A stretch of 64,000 nucleotides of DNA from Oligoflexia bacterium. Lineage in GTDB: Bacteria > Bdellovibrionota > Bacteriovoracia > Bacteriovoracales > Bacteriovoracaceae. The stretch lies in NCBI GenBank assembly GCA_024229115.1, contig JAAEST010000114.1, positions 86,815 through 150,814 on the forward strand. Direction: 5' to 3'. This document shows, piece by piece, positions 41,086 through 50,763 of this stretch (its first letter is position 1; each line of letters begins with the position of its first letter). The position numbers were made by a program, and so were the translations under genes. Below the pieces are notes generated by a model, which ran no database searches, was not told the DNA's origin, and saw nothing but the letters and a program-made list of their open reading frames with translations.

Positions 41086-42132
41086 ATGGATTTATTAGTT
41101 TTCGCCCACAGAGCTGAAGCTCAAGCTTTCCTAAAGAATGAAAAGTGGAAATCTGTAGCCACAAAGCCATTTAGTCTCTATCAATCAGAAAATGAAGCTT
41201 CTTATTTACTCATTAGTGGAGAAGGTATTGAAAATGCCATGACGGCCACAACTTGGGCCTCAACTGTCATTGGTGATAACCTACAAAGAATCATCAACCT
41301 AGGTGTCTGTGCTTCCTTAAATGAAGACTACCCTATAGAGTCAACTTATCTCGTACGCACTTCTTATAAGCAAAATACTGAAAAAGAAATGTCATTTAGG
41401 TCCTTTACCACTAATCATTATTCATCAGATGCATTAGACATCAATACTGTTGAAAGAAGAGTTCTTTCAAAAGAAGAAGCTGATCATCTTGATAATTTTG
41501 CCCCACTAGTAGATAGAGAGTTTTGGGGAGTGGCCTTTGCCGCAAACAAGCTTGAAGTAGACTTAATCGGGATAAAAACTGTTAGTGATATTGCAGGAAA
41601 GAATGAGAATATCTGTGAAATTGTGAAAGAAGATGCTCAACTTTGGAGTGAACTCCTTTATGACAAACTCCAACAGACAGATAATGTAAAAGAAAGCGTG
41701 ATTAACGATGATATATTAATTGATGAGCGATTTAATTCATTTCATTTTACTTTTTCTCAGAAACAGCAATTAAAAAATCTATCTAAAGTTATTGAAGCTA
41801 GAGGTGAAGAGCTAATTGAGTTTCTTGAGCATAATAAACTCTTTGAATTCAATGAAGACCATCGACCAAAAGATAGGGCCACTCATCTTATAAGAAGAAT
41901 TAATGAGTGTCTTTTTCCTTACGATGAAAAAATAAATAGTAAAATTGAGACTATAAAGAAAGAATTAAGTAAATACGATGTTAAAATATCCTTTCATCCA
42001 GAAAAAGAAACAGATGAATTCAATATCAACATGAAGGTCTCAAATTATCTGAACCTTCAACAAAAGTTTGATGCTCTCAATGCTATTGATTACAAATCTC
42101 TTTTTTCTCTTTTCCAAGGTAAGGAAAACTAG
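41086..42132 (+). CDS. Nucleoside phosphorylase-superfamily protein with extra C-terminal domain
   Basis: A 348-residue protein. The first about 200 residues resemble the purine/futalosine/methylthioadenosine nucleosidase fold (LLISGEGIENAMTATTWAS, INLGVCASL, DREFWGVAFAANKL, KTVSDIAGK). The last about 150 are charged and helical and not recognised; they may be a partner or nucleic-acid-binding domain. It is 2 bases before the SPL-type radical SAM gene, so the pair is one operon. N-glycosidic bond cleavage is inferred from the fold. Confidence 0.7.
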   Translation: MDLLVFAHRAEAQAFLKNEKWKSVATKPFSLYQSENEASYLLISGEGIENAMTATTWASTVIGDNLQRIINLGVCASLNEDYPIESTYLVRTSYKQNTEKEMSFRSFTTNHYSSDALDINTVERRVLSKEEADHLDNFAPLVDREFWGVAFAANKLEVDLIGIKTVSDIAGKNENICEIVKEDAQLWSELLYDKLQQTDNVKESVINDDILIDERFNSFHFTFSQKQQLKNLSKVIEARGEELIEFLEHNKLFEFNEDHRPKDRATHLIRRINECLFPYDEKINSKIETIKKELSKYDVKISFHPEKETDEFNINMKVSNYLNLQQKFDALNAIDYKSLFSLFQGKEN

Positions 42133-42134
42133 AG

Positions 42135-43130
42135 ATGTTTAGCAGAATTCTTATCGAAAATGATCTTAAAGATCATCCAACCACAAAGGAAGTTCTATCA
42201 CGTTTTAAGAATGTTCCGGTTAAGTATATTCAACAATACGATCAAATATTTGGAAAAGTAAAAAAGCCCTATCTACAAAAAAGAGAAAACCTTCAACTAT
42301 TTCTTGCAAAGAAGAAAGGAACACTTATAAAAGAAGCTCCTGATGCTTATGGTCTCCTCGATGGTCCTCACTACTACTTTATTCATGCTTATAATTGTAT
42401 TTATGAATGTGAATATTGTTATCTTCAAGGCTATTTTCACTCTCCAGATATCGTCCTCTTTGTGAACTATGAAGAAATTATGGATGAAATGAGAGAATTG
42501 GCCCAGAAAACAACGGAGAAGATATGGTTTCATGCTGGAGAATTTAGTGACTCACTTGCTCTCTCTCATATTACAGGGGAGATACCTAAGTTCTATGACT
42601 TTTTTAAGAAATATCCCCATGCTCATTTAGAATTGAGAACCAAATCAGCTAATGTAAAGCCACTACTTTCACAAACCCCACTTCCTAACATCATCACCAG
42701 CTTTTCTTTGGGGCCAGAAGATAAAATTCAAGACGTTGATTTGAAAACACCTCCCCTTAAAACAAGATTAAAGGCCATGAAATCGTTAGAAGAAATGGGA
42801 CACCCGATAGGGATTCATTTTGATCCTGTTATCAACTCCAAGAATATCGTGGAAGATTACGAAAACCTCTTTGAAACGATAAAAGAATACTTAACTCTAG
42901 AAACGCTCCACTATGTTAGTATTGGAGTGGTGCGATTTACCGCAGATGTCTTCCATCAGGTTCAAAAGAATTATCCTGATTCTAAAATCCATCAAGAGAA
43001 GTTTATAAAAAGCTTTGATAATAAAGTGAGATATCCAAGACCTTTTAGATTGTGGTTATTAAGTAAACTAAAAGATCTTGCGATTAAAAGTGGTATTCAA
43101 GAAGATAAGATTTATCTTTGCATGGAGTAG
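42135..43130 (+). CDS. SPL-type radical SAM protein
   Basis: A 331-residue radical SAM protein with CIYECEYC (C-x3-C-x2-C) near 93-100 for the Fe-S cluster, preceded by GPHYYFIHAYN and followed by YLQGYFHSPDIVLFVNYEE, as in spore photoproduct lyase and its relatives. The segment IWFHAGEFSDSLAL is also SPL-like. In spore formers, SPL repairs thymine dimers; whether this relative does so is unknown. It follows the nucleosidase-like gene with a 2-base gap. Confidence 0.85.
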   Translation: MFSRILIENDLKDHPTTKEVLSRFKNVPVKYIQQYDQIFGKVKKPYLQKRENLQLFLAKKKGTLIKEAPDAYGLLDGPHYYFIHAYNCIYECEYCYLQGYFHSPDIVLFVNYEEIMDEMRELAQKTTEKIWFHAGEFSDSLALSHITGEIPKFYDFFKKYPHAHLELRTKSANVKPLLSQTPLPNIITSFSLGPEDKIQDVDLKTPPLKTRLKAMKSLEEMGHPIGIHFDPVINSKNIVEDYENLFETIKEYLTLETLHYVSIGVVRFTADVFHQVQKNYPDSKIHQEKFIKSFDNKVRYPRPFRLWLLSKLKDLAIKSGIQEDKIYLCME

Positions 43131-43133
43131 CAG

Positions 43134-44762
43134 CTAGTACCACTTGCATAGATAAGGAATATTTCTATAAACATATCCTAATTTATCATCTCGTGAGTAG
43201 AAATCATCATCAGACCAAAAAGTCTTTCCAGGCTTTACGACCATATATTGATTCGTTCTTTTTAATTCTCTGCTAGTATAATTTCTCTCTTGGCAATTCA
43301 TTAAATGAACTTCCATATTTTCATATCTCAATTCCTCAAGGTCATCTAAAAGTGGAACCTTGCTAGTAAAACAAACCTTAAGAGTCTCATCAGTGACTTC
43401 AAGTTTGTATTTGAGGTTTGAAATGACCATTCCCCCAGTTTTAAGAATTTCATAGGCCGTTTCAATATGATTATCGTTAATTTTAGTGAGGTTTCTTTGC
43501 CCAACATTTATCTTACTCTCAATTTCTTGGAGAGAAGAAATGTAAAGATCGACAACTGACTTTTTATTTTCAAAATCAATTCCATATTTCTCAAGAATGA
43601 AATTATCAACCACAAAATTAATTCCTTCATTCCATTCTTCAATTAATTCATGCTCTCTCACTGCAACAGCAATATGCTTATTACAACCTGGAAACGGTGA
43701 ACCAATCACTTTAAGAATTGATTCGTAATCATTCAAGTCTTCAATTTGCTCTTCAACTGGAGCTTTCTTACCTGCAATTTTAAGAGACATTTTTTCAATT
43801 CTTCGAAATTGCTTAGAAATATATTTCTCTTTTCTTTTAGGGCTCCAATTTTCAAATTGAGTACAAACATTGTCCATACGAAAACGCATGGCCTTCATAT
43901 TGATTCCCAATTTGGAATAACGAGCAAATAGTTCTTCTTTATTTCTTGGAACAAAGGCCTGGGGATTAAGTAAATAATCATCTCTTAAACAGTAAGTTCT
44001 AAGAACTCCTAGAACTCTCCTTCTTAAGCTTAACTGGTACCAGTTTGGGAGTAAGGCTTCAGACCAGAAATCAGTAACGTGATCTTCAAATGTAAAATCT
44101 CTAAGCTTTTTTAATTTTCCATTGTCCCATGTAAGGATCGGCCCCTTACCAGAAACAATGTCATCTTCAAATAATGACTTATAGAATAAATAACCTTCAT
44201 AATTAACAATAAGATCGGCATTGGAAAAAACATTGGTCGTTAACTCTCCCCATTGCATTTTCTCAGTCCAACGTCCATACTTGGCAATTTTCTTAATCTT
44301 CTTTTCTTCTGACCACTGCGCCCCTTCAACTTCCGCTTTTTGATAGTAAATACCTCCAACTCCAAAGAAGTGAGACATTTTATCGGCACCAACATGAACT
44401 CCATTGAGAACGAATGTATTGGCCAAACCTTTAAAACGAATAATTGGAGAATTAAACCAAGCTACAGTTTTGTAGATACTGTCAGATAAATTATTCCAAG
44501 ACGTGATATTTGGATTGTCATTCACCCATTTTTCTAATTGACGAGCATTAAGACTTCTCTTTATCAAATTAATAACTAAATTATTATCTTCAACACCCTC
44601 GTAATATTTGATCGTGTTATCTATTGTTTTATTAACGATTGCATCGAGAGTTTGACTTGATTCAGGAAGATCATAAAACATACTAGAATATTGATCTGTC
44701 TCATAAGAATAAGTGAGTGTGAGATTAAGAATAAATACAATCGATAACAACAGCTTCTGCAT
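43134..44762 (-). CDS. Exported protein of unknown function
   Basis: A 542-residue protein with a signal peptide (about 1-19) and no other hydrophobic segment. The mature region is mixed helix/strand, with HVGADKMSHFFGVGGIYYQKA near 125, a Cys-containing middle section and a final strand-rich part ending YLCKWY. No family recognised. Single gene in a gap of its own, convergent with the SPL-type gene. A periplasmic enzyme or scaffold is possible. Confidence 0.65.
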   Translation of the reverse strand: MQKLLLSIVFILNLTLTYSYETDQYSSMFYDLPESSQTLDAIVNKTIDNTIKYYEGVEDNNLVINLIKRSLNARQLEKWVNDNPNITSWNNLSDSIYKTVAWFNSPIIRFKGLANTFVLNGVHVGADKMSHFFGVGGIYYQKAEVEGAQWSEEKKIKKIAKYGRWTEKMQWGELTTNVFSNADLIVNYEGYLFYKSLFEDDIVSGKGPILTWDNGKLKKLRDFTFEDHVTDFWSEALLPNWYQLSLRRRVLGVLRTYCLRDDYLLNPQAFVPRNKEELFARYSKLGINMKAMRFRMDNVCTQFENWSPKRKEKYISKQFRRIEKMSLKIAGKKAPVEEQIEDLNDYESILKVIGSPFPGCNKHIAVAVREHELIEEWNEGINFVVDNFILEKYGIDFENKKSVVDLYISSLQEIESKINVGQRNLTKINDNHIETAYEILKTGGMVISNLKYKLEVTDETLKVCFTSKVPLLDDLEELRYENMEVHLMNCQERNYTSRELKRTNQYMVVKPGKTFWSDDDFYSRDDKLGYVYRNIPYLCKWY

Positions 44763-44879
44763 GAGAATGGCCTCTATAAGTCTAAATTTTTATTTTGAAA
44801 ACAAGTACTTATATTCAACCAATATGACAATCGGGCACTTGAAAGCGTGTAATATTTTCACCTTTCATTTGGGCTGATT

Positions 44880-45719
44880 TTAGAGATTATTGAGGATGAT
44901 GACCTTATCTAATTCGTTCTTAATTTCGATATGCCAGTCTTTTCTGGCTTCATATTCTTCAATGATGATCTTTCTATCTAATGTTCTATTACCTGGGCTC
45001 CCCTCAGCATAAGTATCTTGAAAAAGCTGATAACTACTCATGAACTTTTTGACTAACAGGTGAAGCTCTTTTGTTCCTTCTAGAAGTTTCTCTCTTTCAA
45101 TCTTCTCCAACATAAACTGAATTCTCCAGGCGTGTTGAATATTAAATTCGAATTCTAAGTTGGCCCTAAAAAAGCGAAGAATGGCGGACAAGAGCTTTCT
45201 CTTCTGAGAGTTCTTCCAATTATACTTTATGCTGGCATCAATTAAAGTATCCACAAACATTCCCCATCGCTGAGGATGACATGTTTCTTTTAGATATGTT
45301 AAATCTTCGTAAACAAGATTTTCCATATCAATATCTTTTTGAGTTTCTTTTCTAACCTTGAGAATATAGCTAGCGATTTCTTTATAAATCGAAATTATTC
45401 GCTCAGAGTTCTTATATTTCTGGTATTCCACATCAATATAATCCTCTTCAATTGTTCCCTCAATAACTCTCTCACATTCACTATTAACATCTAATACAAC
45501 ATGAGCATGTTCATATTTTCTACGGTTGAGGTTATTTTCTCCCAGCTCAGGTTTCTTTGAATTCTCTTCAAAATGACTATACCTATTTTGAAACTTCTCT
45601 TGAGCATTTCGATATTCCTCTAAGTCCTTATCTCCTGACTTTAAGATCTGATAGATAACGACGCCTAGAAAGATCGACAATGAGACGAGGGAAACTATTT
45701 TCATGTGATTATTCTTCAT
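44880..45719 (-). CDS. Membrane-anchored protein of unknown function
   Basis: A 279-residue protein with one N-terminal transmembrane segment (about 8-25, KIVSLVSLSIFLGVVIYQIL) and a long helical, charged domain that is probably periplasmic. Only two Cys. No recognised domain. It is divergent from the oxygenase-like gene with only 17 bases between the starts. Confidence 0.6.
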   Translation of the reverse strand: MKNNHMKIVSLVSLSIFLGVVIYQILKSGDKDLEEYRNAQEKFQNRYSHFEENSKKPELGENNLNRRKYEHAHVVLDVNSECERVIEGTIEEDYIDVEYQKYKNSERIISIYKEIASYILKVRKETQKDIDMENLVYEDLTYLKETCHPQRWGMFVDTLIDASIKYNWKNSQKRKLLSAILRFFRANLEFEFNIQHAWRIQFMLEKIEREKLLEGTKELHLLVKKFMSSYQLFQDTYAEGSPGNRTLDRKIIIEEYEARKDWHIEIKNELDKVIILNNL

Positions 45720-45736
45720 GATATTAGTATTTTACT

Positions 45737-46189
45737 ATGATTTCTCAAGGTTATGTGACTGGAAAATTAGATTTAGACGGCCAGTGGCTGTCTTGCATAA
45801 GAGATAAAGACTGGGAGTCTTTAGATAAGCTATGCTTTCAACAACTAGCTAAAGAAGGCCAGCTACATCAGGCCCTACAAGAAATCAGAAGCTTTAGTGA
45901 GACTGAGCATATTCTCTCACTACGCCAATTTCCTGATGATGAAGGAATATGGCATGACGATGGCTCTCGCCTTCTTGCCTTTAGTGTTTCTCTTAATCTT
46001 GATCCACAATCGATTGTTGCTGGAGAATTAGAGATGAGAAGGAAGGAAAAGAGAGAAGATGTTCATATTCTTCCTAATCTTCCCTTTGGTCATTATTATA
46101 TCTTCGCAACGGGTCAAGATAATTGGGAGCACAGAACTCAGGCCGTAAAATCAGGTGAAAGGCTTGTTTTTGCTGGATGGTGCAGTTAG
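45737..46189 (+). CDS. 2-oxoglutarate/Fe(II) oxygenase-like protein
   Basis: A 150-residue protein containing RQFPDDEGIWHDDGSR, with the H-x-D iron motif at WHDD, followed by LAFSVSLNLDP and a distal His in DNWEHRTQAV with Arg/Gly-rich AGWC, the facial triad and 2OG-binding layout of the double-stranded beta-helix dioxygenases. It is short but has all key parts. It lies directly before rpmB (L28) on the same strand, with about 110 bases between; hydroxylation of a protein or ribosomal target is a possibility, not a finding. Confidence 0.75.
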   Translation: MISQGYVTGKLDLDGQWLSCIRDKDWESLDKLCFQQLAKEGQLHQALQEIRSFSETEHILSLRQFPDDEGIWHDDGSRLLAFSVSLNLDPQSIVAGELEMRRKEKREDVHILPNLPFGHYYIFATGQDNWEHRTQAVKSGERLVFAGWCS

Positions 46190-46297
46190 TAATTTTTTCT
46201 AATTTTAGCGAATTTCCTCTTGCGAAATCGAGAATTGAGGCCTATATTGGCTCTCTATAAATTGCAGAAGTTAATCAGTTCGAGAAAGGATATAGTT

Positions 46298-46534
46298 ATG
46301 GCGAGAACATGTGACCTTACAGGTAAAAGAAGATTAGTTGGAAATAAAGTTTCTCACGCTAAAAATAGAACAAAAATGACTCAAAAACCAAACCTTCAAA
46401 CGAAGAGAGTTTTTGACCCAGAAACTGGTGAGACAATTAAATTAAGACTTTCTACACGTGCGATTAGAACACTTGATAAAGTTGGTTCACTTTCTAAGTT
46501 CTTAAGAAAGTACAAGCACCTTTTCCAAGCTTAA
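46298..46534 (+). CDS. rpmB: Ribosomal protein L28
   Basis: A 78-residue ribosomal protein of the 50S subunit with the typical start MARTCDLTGKRRLVGNKVSHA. ATG 46,298 is chosen over the in-frame upstream start at 46,220, as AAGGA precedes it and homologues begin MA/MS...C.lTGk. It lacks the usual second Cys pair of zinc-binding L28 forms. Followed by a terminator at 46,561. Confidence 0.97.
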   Translation: MARTCDLTGKRRLVGNKVSHAKNRTKMTQKPNLQTKRVFDPETGETIKLRLSTRAIRTLDKVGSLSKFLRKYKHLFQA

Positions 46535-46560
46535 TTTAATCATTCTAAATTAAATAATAC

Positions 46561-46588
46561 AAAGCCGACCAGTAGTGTCGGCTTTTTT
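46561..46588 (+). terminator. Terminator after rpmB
   Basis: AAAGCCGAC/GTCGGCTTT 9-bp stem with a 7-base loop is followed by a T run, 27 bases after the L28 stop codon. Confidence 0.9.
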
Positions 46589-46630
46589 AGTTTTTCATTA
46601 AATTTTAATAACTTAGTCCGATAAGAAATT

Positions 46631-48805
46631 ATGGACGCAATTATTGAAACATTTTTTAAAGTCTTTTTACCGGCTGAACTATTCAGTGCCGATAGTAAGA
46701 TTGAACTAAGAAAAGCAAAGCTACTTATTTCTACAGTGATCCTTTGCTCAATCACTGCTCTTAGTGTCTATACTTACAAATCATTTTATCAAGAAAGAAT
46801 CCCGCTACTTGAATTACTCACTCTTCTCTATTCGTTATCAATACCTATTGTCTTTAAGAGAACTAATTCAATTGAGATTAGTGGCCTATTATTTCCACTT
46901 GGTTTTTTAACCTTAGGTTTTGCCCATGTGTTAACGACTGAAGGAATCTTCAGTCCAGTGACCTATTTTCTATCAACTATTCCATTTATAAGCTTTTATT
47001 TTGCCCGAAAGAAAGATGCTATTATTCTTTCATTCATTGGATTATTGGAGATCATCACACTTATTTTTCTTCATTTAATATTTAAAAAGCATATGATTGA
47101 AAATGCTAATGAAGTTTTATTCATTCATATCATCACTCATCTCTTTCTCTTTGGACTTGCTGTCGCCATTGGAATCACCATTAAAAATAATGAAGAAATA
47201 TATGTTAAGAGATTGACGATTAGTTCAGAAAGGCTTTTAAAGGCCAATGAATCAAAAGATGCTTTTTGGGCAAAAATTAGTCATGAGATCAAAACTCCTC
47301 TCAACGGTATTCTCGGAATGACGAACCTCCTTATCTCGGGAAATATTAACAAGGAACAAAAAGATCTTCTTTCAATTATTAAGGATAGTGGAGAGAACTT
47401 AAACCTTATTCTCAGTGATGTTATCGATTATTCAAAACTTGAATCAGGTGAAATTCAATTAATTAAAAAACCTTTTGATATTATCGAAATGCTCGATACA
47501 GTTATCAGCACTTTTCAAAGTTTTGCAGATAACAAAGGTATTCATTTAAACTATCTTCTCGATGGAGATGTACCAGTTGGTATTCTTGCAGATGAAGCAA
47601 GACTTAAGCAGATTCTTTTTAACTTAGTTAACAATGCTGTTAAGTTTACTGAACATGGTTATGTAAAAATCTTAGTTGAAAAAGGGAGTAAAATGAATCG
47701 ATTAAGGTTTTCAATTGAAGACTCTGGTATCGGTATTCCTACTAACAAACAAGATAAAATCTTTAAACCCTTCACTCAAGTTGATGATTCTCTCTCAAGA
47801 AAATATGGTGGTTCAGGATTAGGACTTATTATTTGTAAGAATCTTGTTGAATTAATGGGTGGAAATATTTCATTTGAATCTCAGGTCTCTAGAGGAACAT
47901 CCTTTACTTTTGAAATAGAATTTATTCCAGTGCAAGTTAAGAAAGTTTCTAGTGTTTCTTCTAATCAAATTAATTCAAATTTCTTATCGAAAGTTCAAGA
48001 TAGTAAATTACTAGTGGTTGAAGATAATCCGATCAACCAAAAACTACTTGTTACTCTCCTTAATAAACATGGCCTAAAGACAGACGTTGCCAATAACGGA
48101 CAAGAGGCAGTAAACTTATGTCATGAGAATCAATACGACTTAATTTTCATGGATATTCAAATGCCTATTATGGATGGTATTCAGGCAACGAAAGAAATTC
48201 TTCGTTTAGAAAATGAAATAGTACCAAAGATTGTAGCTGTCACGGCCAACACTTTACAAGAAGACCGTGATCGCTGCTTAGAAGCCGGAATGAGTGACTT
48301 TATTTCCAAACCAATTAGTAATCAAAACCTTGTTTCAGCGCTTGAGAGATATAGTAAGGACTCTGATATTATCCTTGATCAAAATCTCGCAACAGAAGAA
48401 GAAGAAGAAAACCTCAACTATCTTCTTAAGAAGAGTTTTAAACATATTTCTATTCAAGAATTTCTTGAAAATTATTCTTACGACATTGTTGTCATTGATA
48501 CAATTGTTAAGCAATTTAAGAAGTCTTACTCAAAAACACTTACTAGTATTGTTGAAAGTATAGAAAGTGAAAACTCTAAAGACTTAGAGTTCCATTCTCA
48601 TACTCTAAAAGGTGTCCTTAGTAGTTTCTACTGCACAAATATCATTAAGCTAGTCTTAGAATTAGAAGACAAAGCTAAACGAGATGAACTAGCCGACACA
48701 ATGAATCTCTATAAAGAGATCTCTATTGCAATTGAAGAGCTTTTAGAAGAACTAGAAGATATCTTAAAGGTTGAAGAGGACGAATTAGAAGGTCTTATTA
48801 TATAA
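46631..48805 (+). CDS. Hybrid histidine kinase with receiver and Hpt domain
   Basis: A 724-residue sensor with about six transmembrane segments in its first 190 residues and little outside the membrane, then a HisKA H-box (SHEIKTPLNGILGM) near 218, N-box NLVNNAVKFT, DSGIGIP and GGSGLGL. A receiver follows (LLVVEDNPINQ, phospho-Asp in FMDIQMPIMDG near 508), then a C-terminal Hpt domain with His in HSHTLKGVLS near 656. It can run a full phosphorelay within one chain. It stands alone, with no regulator gene next to it. Ligand unknown. Confidence 0.92.
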   Translation: MDAIIETFFKVFLPAELFSADSKIELRKAKLLISTVILCSITALSVYTYKSFYQERIPLLELLTLLYSLSIPIVFKRTNSIEISGLLFPLGFLTLGFAHVLTTEGIFSPVTYFLSTIPFISFYFARKKDAIILSFIGLLEIITLIFLHLIFKKHMIENANEVLFIHIITHLFLFGLAVAIGITIKNNEEIYVKRLTISSERLLKANESKDAFWAKISHEIKTPLNGILGMTNLLISGNINKEQKDLLSIIKDSGENLNLILSDVIDYSKLESGEIQLIKKPFDIIEMLDTVISTFQSFADNKGIHLNYLLDGDVPVGILADEARLKQILFNLVNNAVKFTEHGYVKILVEKGSKMNRLRFSIEDSGIGIPTNKQDKIFKPFTQVDDSLSRKYGGSGLGLIICKNLVELMGGNISFESQVSRGTSFTFEIEFIPVQVKKVSSVSSNQINSNFLSKVQDSKLLVVEDNPINQKLLVTLLNKHGLKTDVANNGQEAVNLCHENQYDLIFMDIQMPIMDGIQATKEILRLENEIVPKIVAVTANTLQEDRDRCLEAGMSDFISKPISNQNLVSALERYSKDSDIILDQNLATEEEEENLNYLLKKSFKHISIQEFLENYSYDIVVIDTIVKQFKKSYSKTLTSIVESIESENSKDLEFHSHTLKGVLSSFYCTNIIKLVLELEDKAKRDELADTMNLYKEISIAIEELLEELEDILKVEEDELEGLII

Positions 48806-48835
48806 AAAAACCACCCTATCAAAGGGTGGCTCTTT
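48804..48835. terminator. Bidirectional terminator between kinase and protease genes
   Basis: CCACCCT/AGGGTGG stem around ATCAA, with a run of A on its left and T on its right. It can end transcription from both the kinase on the plus strand and the subtilase on the minus strand. Confidence 0.82.
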
Positions 48836-48876
48836 TATAAACATTTTATTGTACAGTCTAAAACTTGCTTTTTAGT

Positions 48877-50568
48877 CTATTGCCATTCAATTTCTTCGAT
48901 GAGGAATCCCCACTTACTTACTGAACGATCTGATTTGAAAGTAACTACCATTGTGTCACCTTCAACTGAGTCAGAAACATAACCTTCACCAGCTCCTGAG
49001 ATCTTTTGAACTTCTGCTCTTGACCCATTAGAAACGATTAGGTTGTCGTATCTTGCTTCTAATTCAAACTTCTTAACTTTAAGTCTGATAAATTTAGCAC
49101 CTTCTACTTTAAATACTTTTTCTACGTTTGCGTTGTCAGCATATGGATGCTCAGTTTCCCAAACTTGATCAAGTTTCTTTGACTTCCAAGCACCTGGCTT
49201 TGGCTCATTTCTTGGAGGACGAGTATCTGTAAGAAGATTGTAAGCATCTACTCTACCACCATTGATTGTTTTGCCTCTATAAGCTGCAACAGGAATAGAA
49301 GTCGCTAAAAGTCTTTCTCTCATTTCTGAGTGAGGCATTCTTCCTTCGTTAGCTAGTAGAAGACCAATTACACCAGAAACATGTGGTGTTGCCATTGAAG
49401 TTCCTGAGTAAGCCTTGTATCCACCATTCTTAACAGTAGACATGATATTGTGCCCTGGAGCTGCAATATGAACTGTTCTCTTACCGTAGCAAGAAAAAGA
49501 AGCAAGTGTATCTTGAGCAGTGTGAGCTGCAACAGAAACAACGTTCTCTACATCATAGTTTGATGGGTAATGTGGTCTAGTATCGTTATCTGATCTTGAG
49601 TTACCAGCTGCTGCTGTGAAAATGATTCCTGCTTCAGCCGCTCTTTTAATTGCATCTTCAAGAGCTTGTGAGCGTCCGCCCCCTCCCCAAGAGTTTGACA
49701 TAATATCTACACCAACTTTTGTAGCATAATCGATGGCCTTAATAGCGTTAGCAGTTGAACCTGAACCAGAGTCCGTTAAAAACTTAACACCAACAAGAGT
49801 AACGTCTGCCATTACACCAGCAATACCTTGACCGTTATTATGAACAGCACCAATTGTACCAGCAGTGTGAGTACCATGAGAGTGACCATCCATTGGATCA
49901 CCATCATTATTAGCAAAGTCATACCCGTGGATATCATCTACATATCCGTTTCCATCATCATCAACACCTGGTTGACCATTCTTTTCAGCTTCATTTACCC
50001 ACATATTATCTGCTAGATCAGGGTGACGATAATCAATCCCTGTATCGATAACTGCGATTTTGATATTCTTAGAACCTTTTGTAATCTCCCAAGCTTGCAT
50101 AGCACTTACGTCAGCACCTGCTCTACCTGGAGTTCTACCACCTGGCTCATTACTTCCTGTATTTCTTAATCCCCATAGAGTATCGAACTTCGGATCATTT
50201 GGTGTTGCGAAGTCACTCATAAGTGGGTTTAAAGAATTTAATACTGTATCTAAAGAAGGCTCTTCAATTGGCTTAACAATTGAGTAAATATAGTTTGGCT
50301 CTACATACTCAACGTCAGCGTTACTAGCTAGGCTAGCTCTAACACTTACCAAAGATTTTTGGTCAGTTTTAACAACAAAAAGCTTTCCGTAAGAAAGATT
50401 GATTTCTTCTTTAAGCTCAACACCTAAGTTTTTTTGAGCGAAAAAGCTTTTCTCAACACCTTTCTTTAATTTAACGATTAATTCACCTGGTACACTCTCA
50501 GCTGCGTGAGAAACAGGTAAAGTAGCAAGTGATAAAAGTCCTGCCGCTATAAGACCTTTTTTTGTCAT
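48877..50568 (-). CDS. Secreted subtilisin-family serine protease with C-terminal CUB-like domain
   Basis: A 563-residue preproprotease: signal peptide (about 1-22), inhibitor-I9-like propeptide (about 25-95), and an S8 domain with catalytic Asp in AVIDTGIDYRHPDL near 174, His in HSHGTHTAGTI near 230 and Ser in SGTSMATPH near 388, all intact. After about residue 455 it ends in a beta domain (LIVSNG...VVTFKSDRSVSKWGFLIEEIEW) of CUB-like style. AGGAGG precedes the start. It should be exported and matures by self-cleavage; degradation of prey or environmental protein is a usual role. Confidence 0.92.
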   Translation of the reverse strand: MTKKGLIAAGLLSLATLPVSHAAESVPGELIVKLKKGVEKSFFAQKNLGVELKEEINLSYGKLFVVKTDQKSLVSVRASLASNADVEYVEPNYIYSIVKPIEEPSLDTVLNSLNPLMSDFATPNDPKFDTLWGLRNTGSNEPGGRTPGRAGADVSAMQAWEITKGSKNIKIAVIDTGIDYRHPDLADNMWVNEAEKNGQPGVDDDGNGYVDDIHGYDFANNDGDPMDGHSHGTHTAGTIGAVHNNGQGIAGVMADVTLVGVKFLTDSGSGSTANAIKAIDYATKVGVDIMSNSWGGGGRSQALEDAIKRAAEAGIIFTAAAGNSRSDNDTRPHYPSNYDVENVVSVAAHTAQDTLASFSCYGKRTVHIAAPGHNIMSTVKNGGYKAYSGTSMATPHVSGVIGLLLANEGRMPHSEMRERLLATSIPVAAYRGKTINGGRVDAYNLLTDTRPPRNEPKPGAWKSKKLDQVWETEHPYADNANVEKVFKVEGAKFIRLKVKKFELEARYDNLIVSNGSRAEVQKISGAGEGYVSDSVEGDTMVVTFKSDRSVSKWGFLIEEIEWQ

Positions 50569-50763
50569 GGAACCCTCCTATGGCTCGTTTATTATCATCA
50601 TGATTAAAACAAAATTTTTTTATCAATCTAGCCTAGGTGAATGACGAACTGCTCACCTATATAGGCAAAGATTTCCTATGGGAATCTAAGTACCTAGTTT
50701 AAAGCATTTCGAAATAAATGGTAGAATTGAGAGTAAATGTTAGAAAGATGTTAGGAGGCTTTC

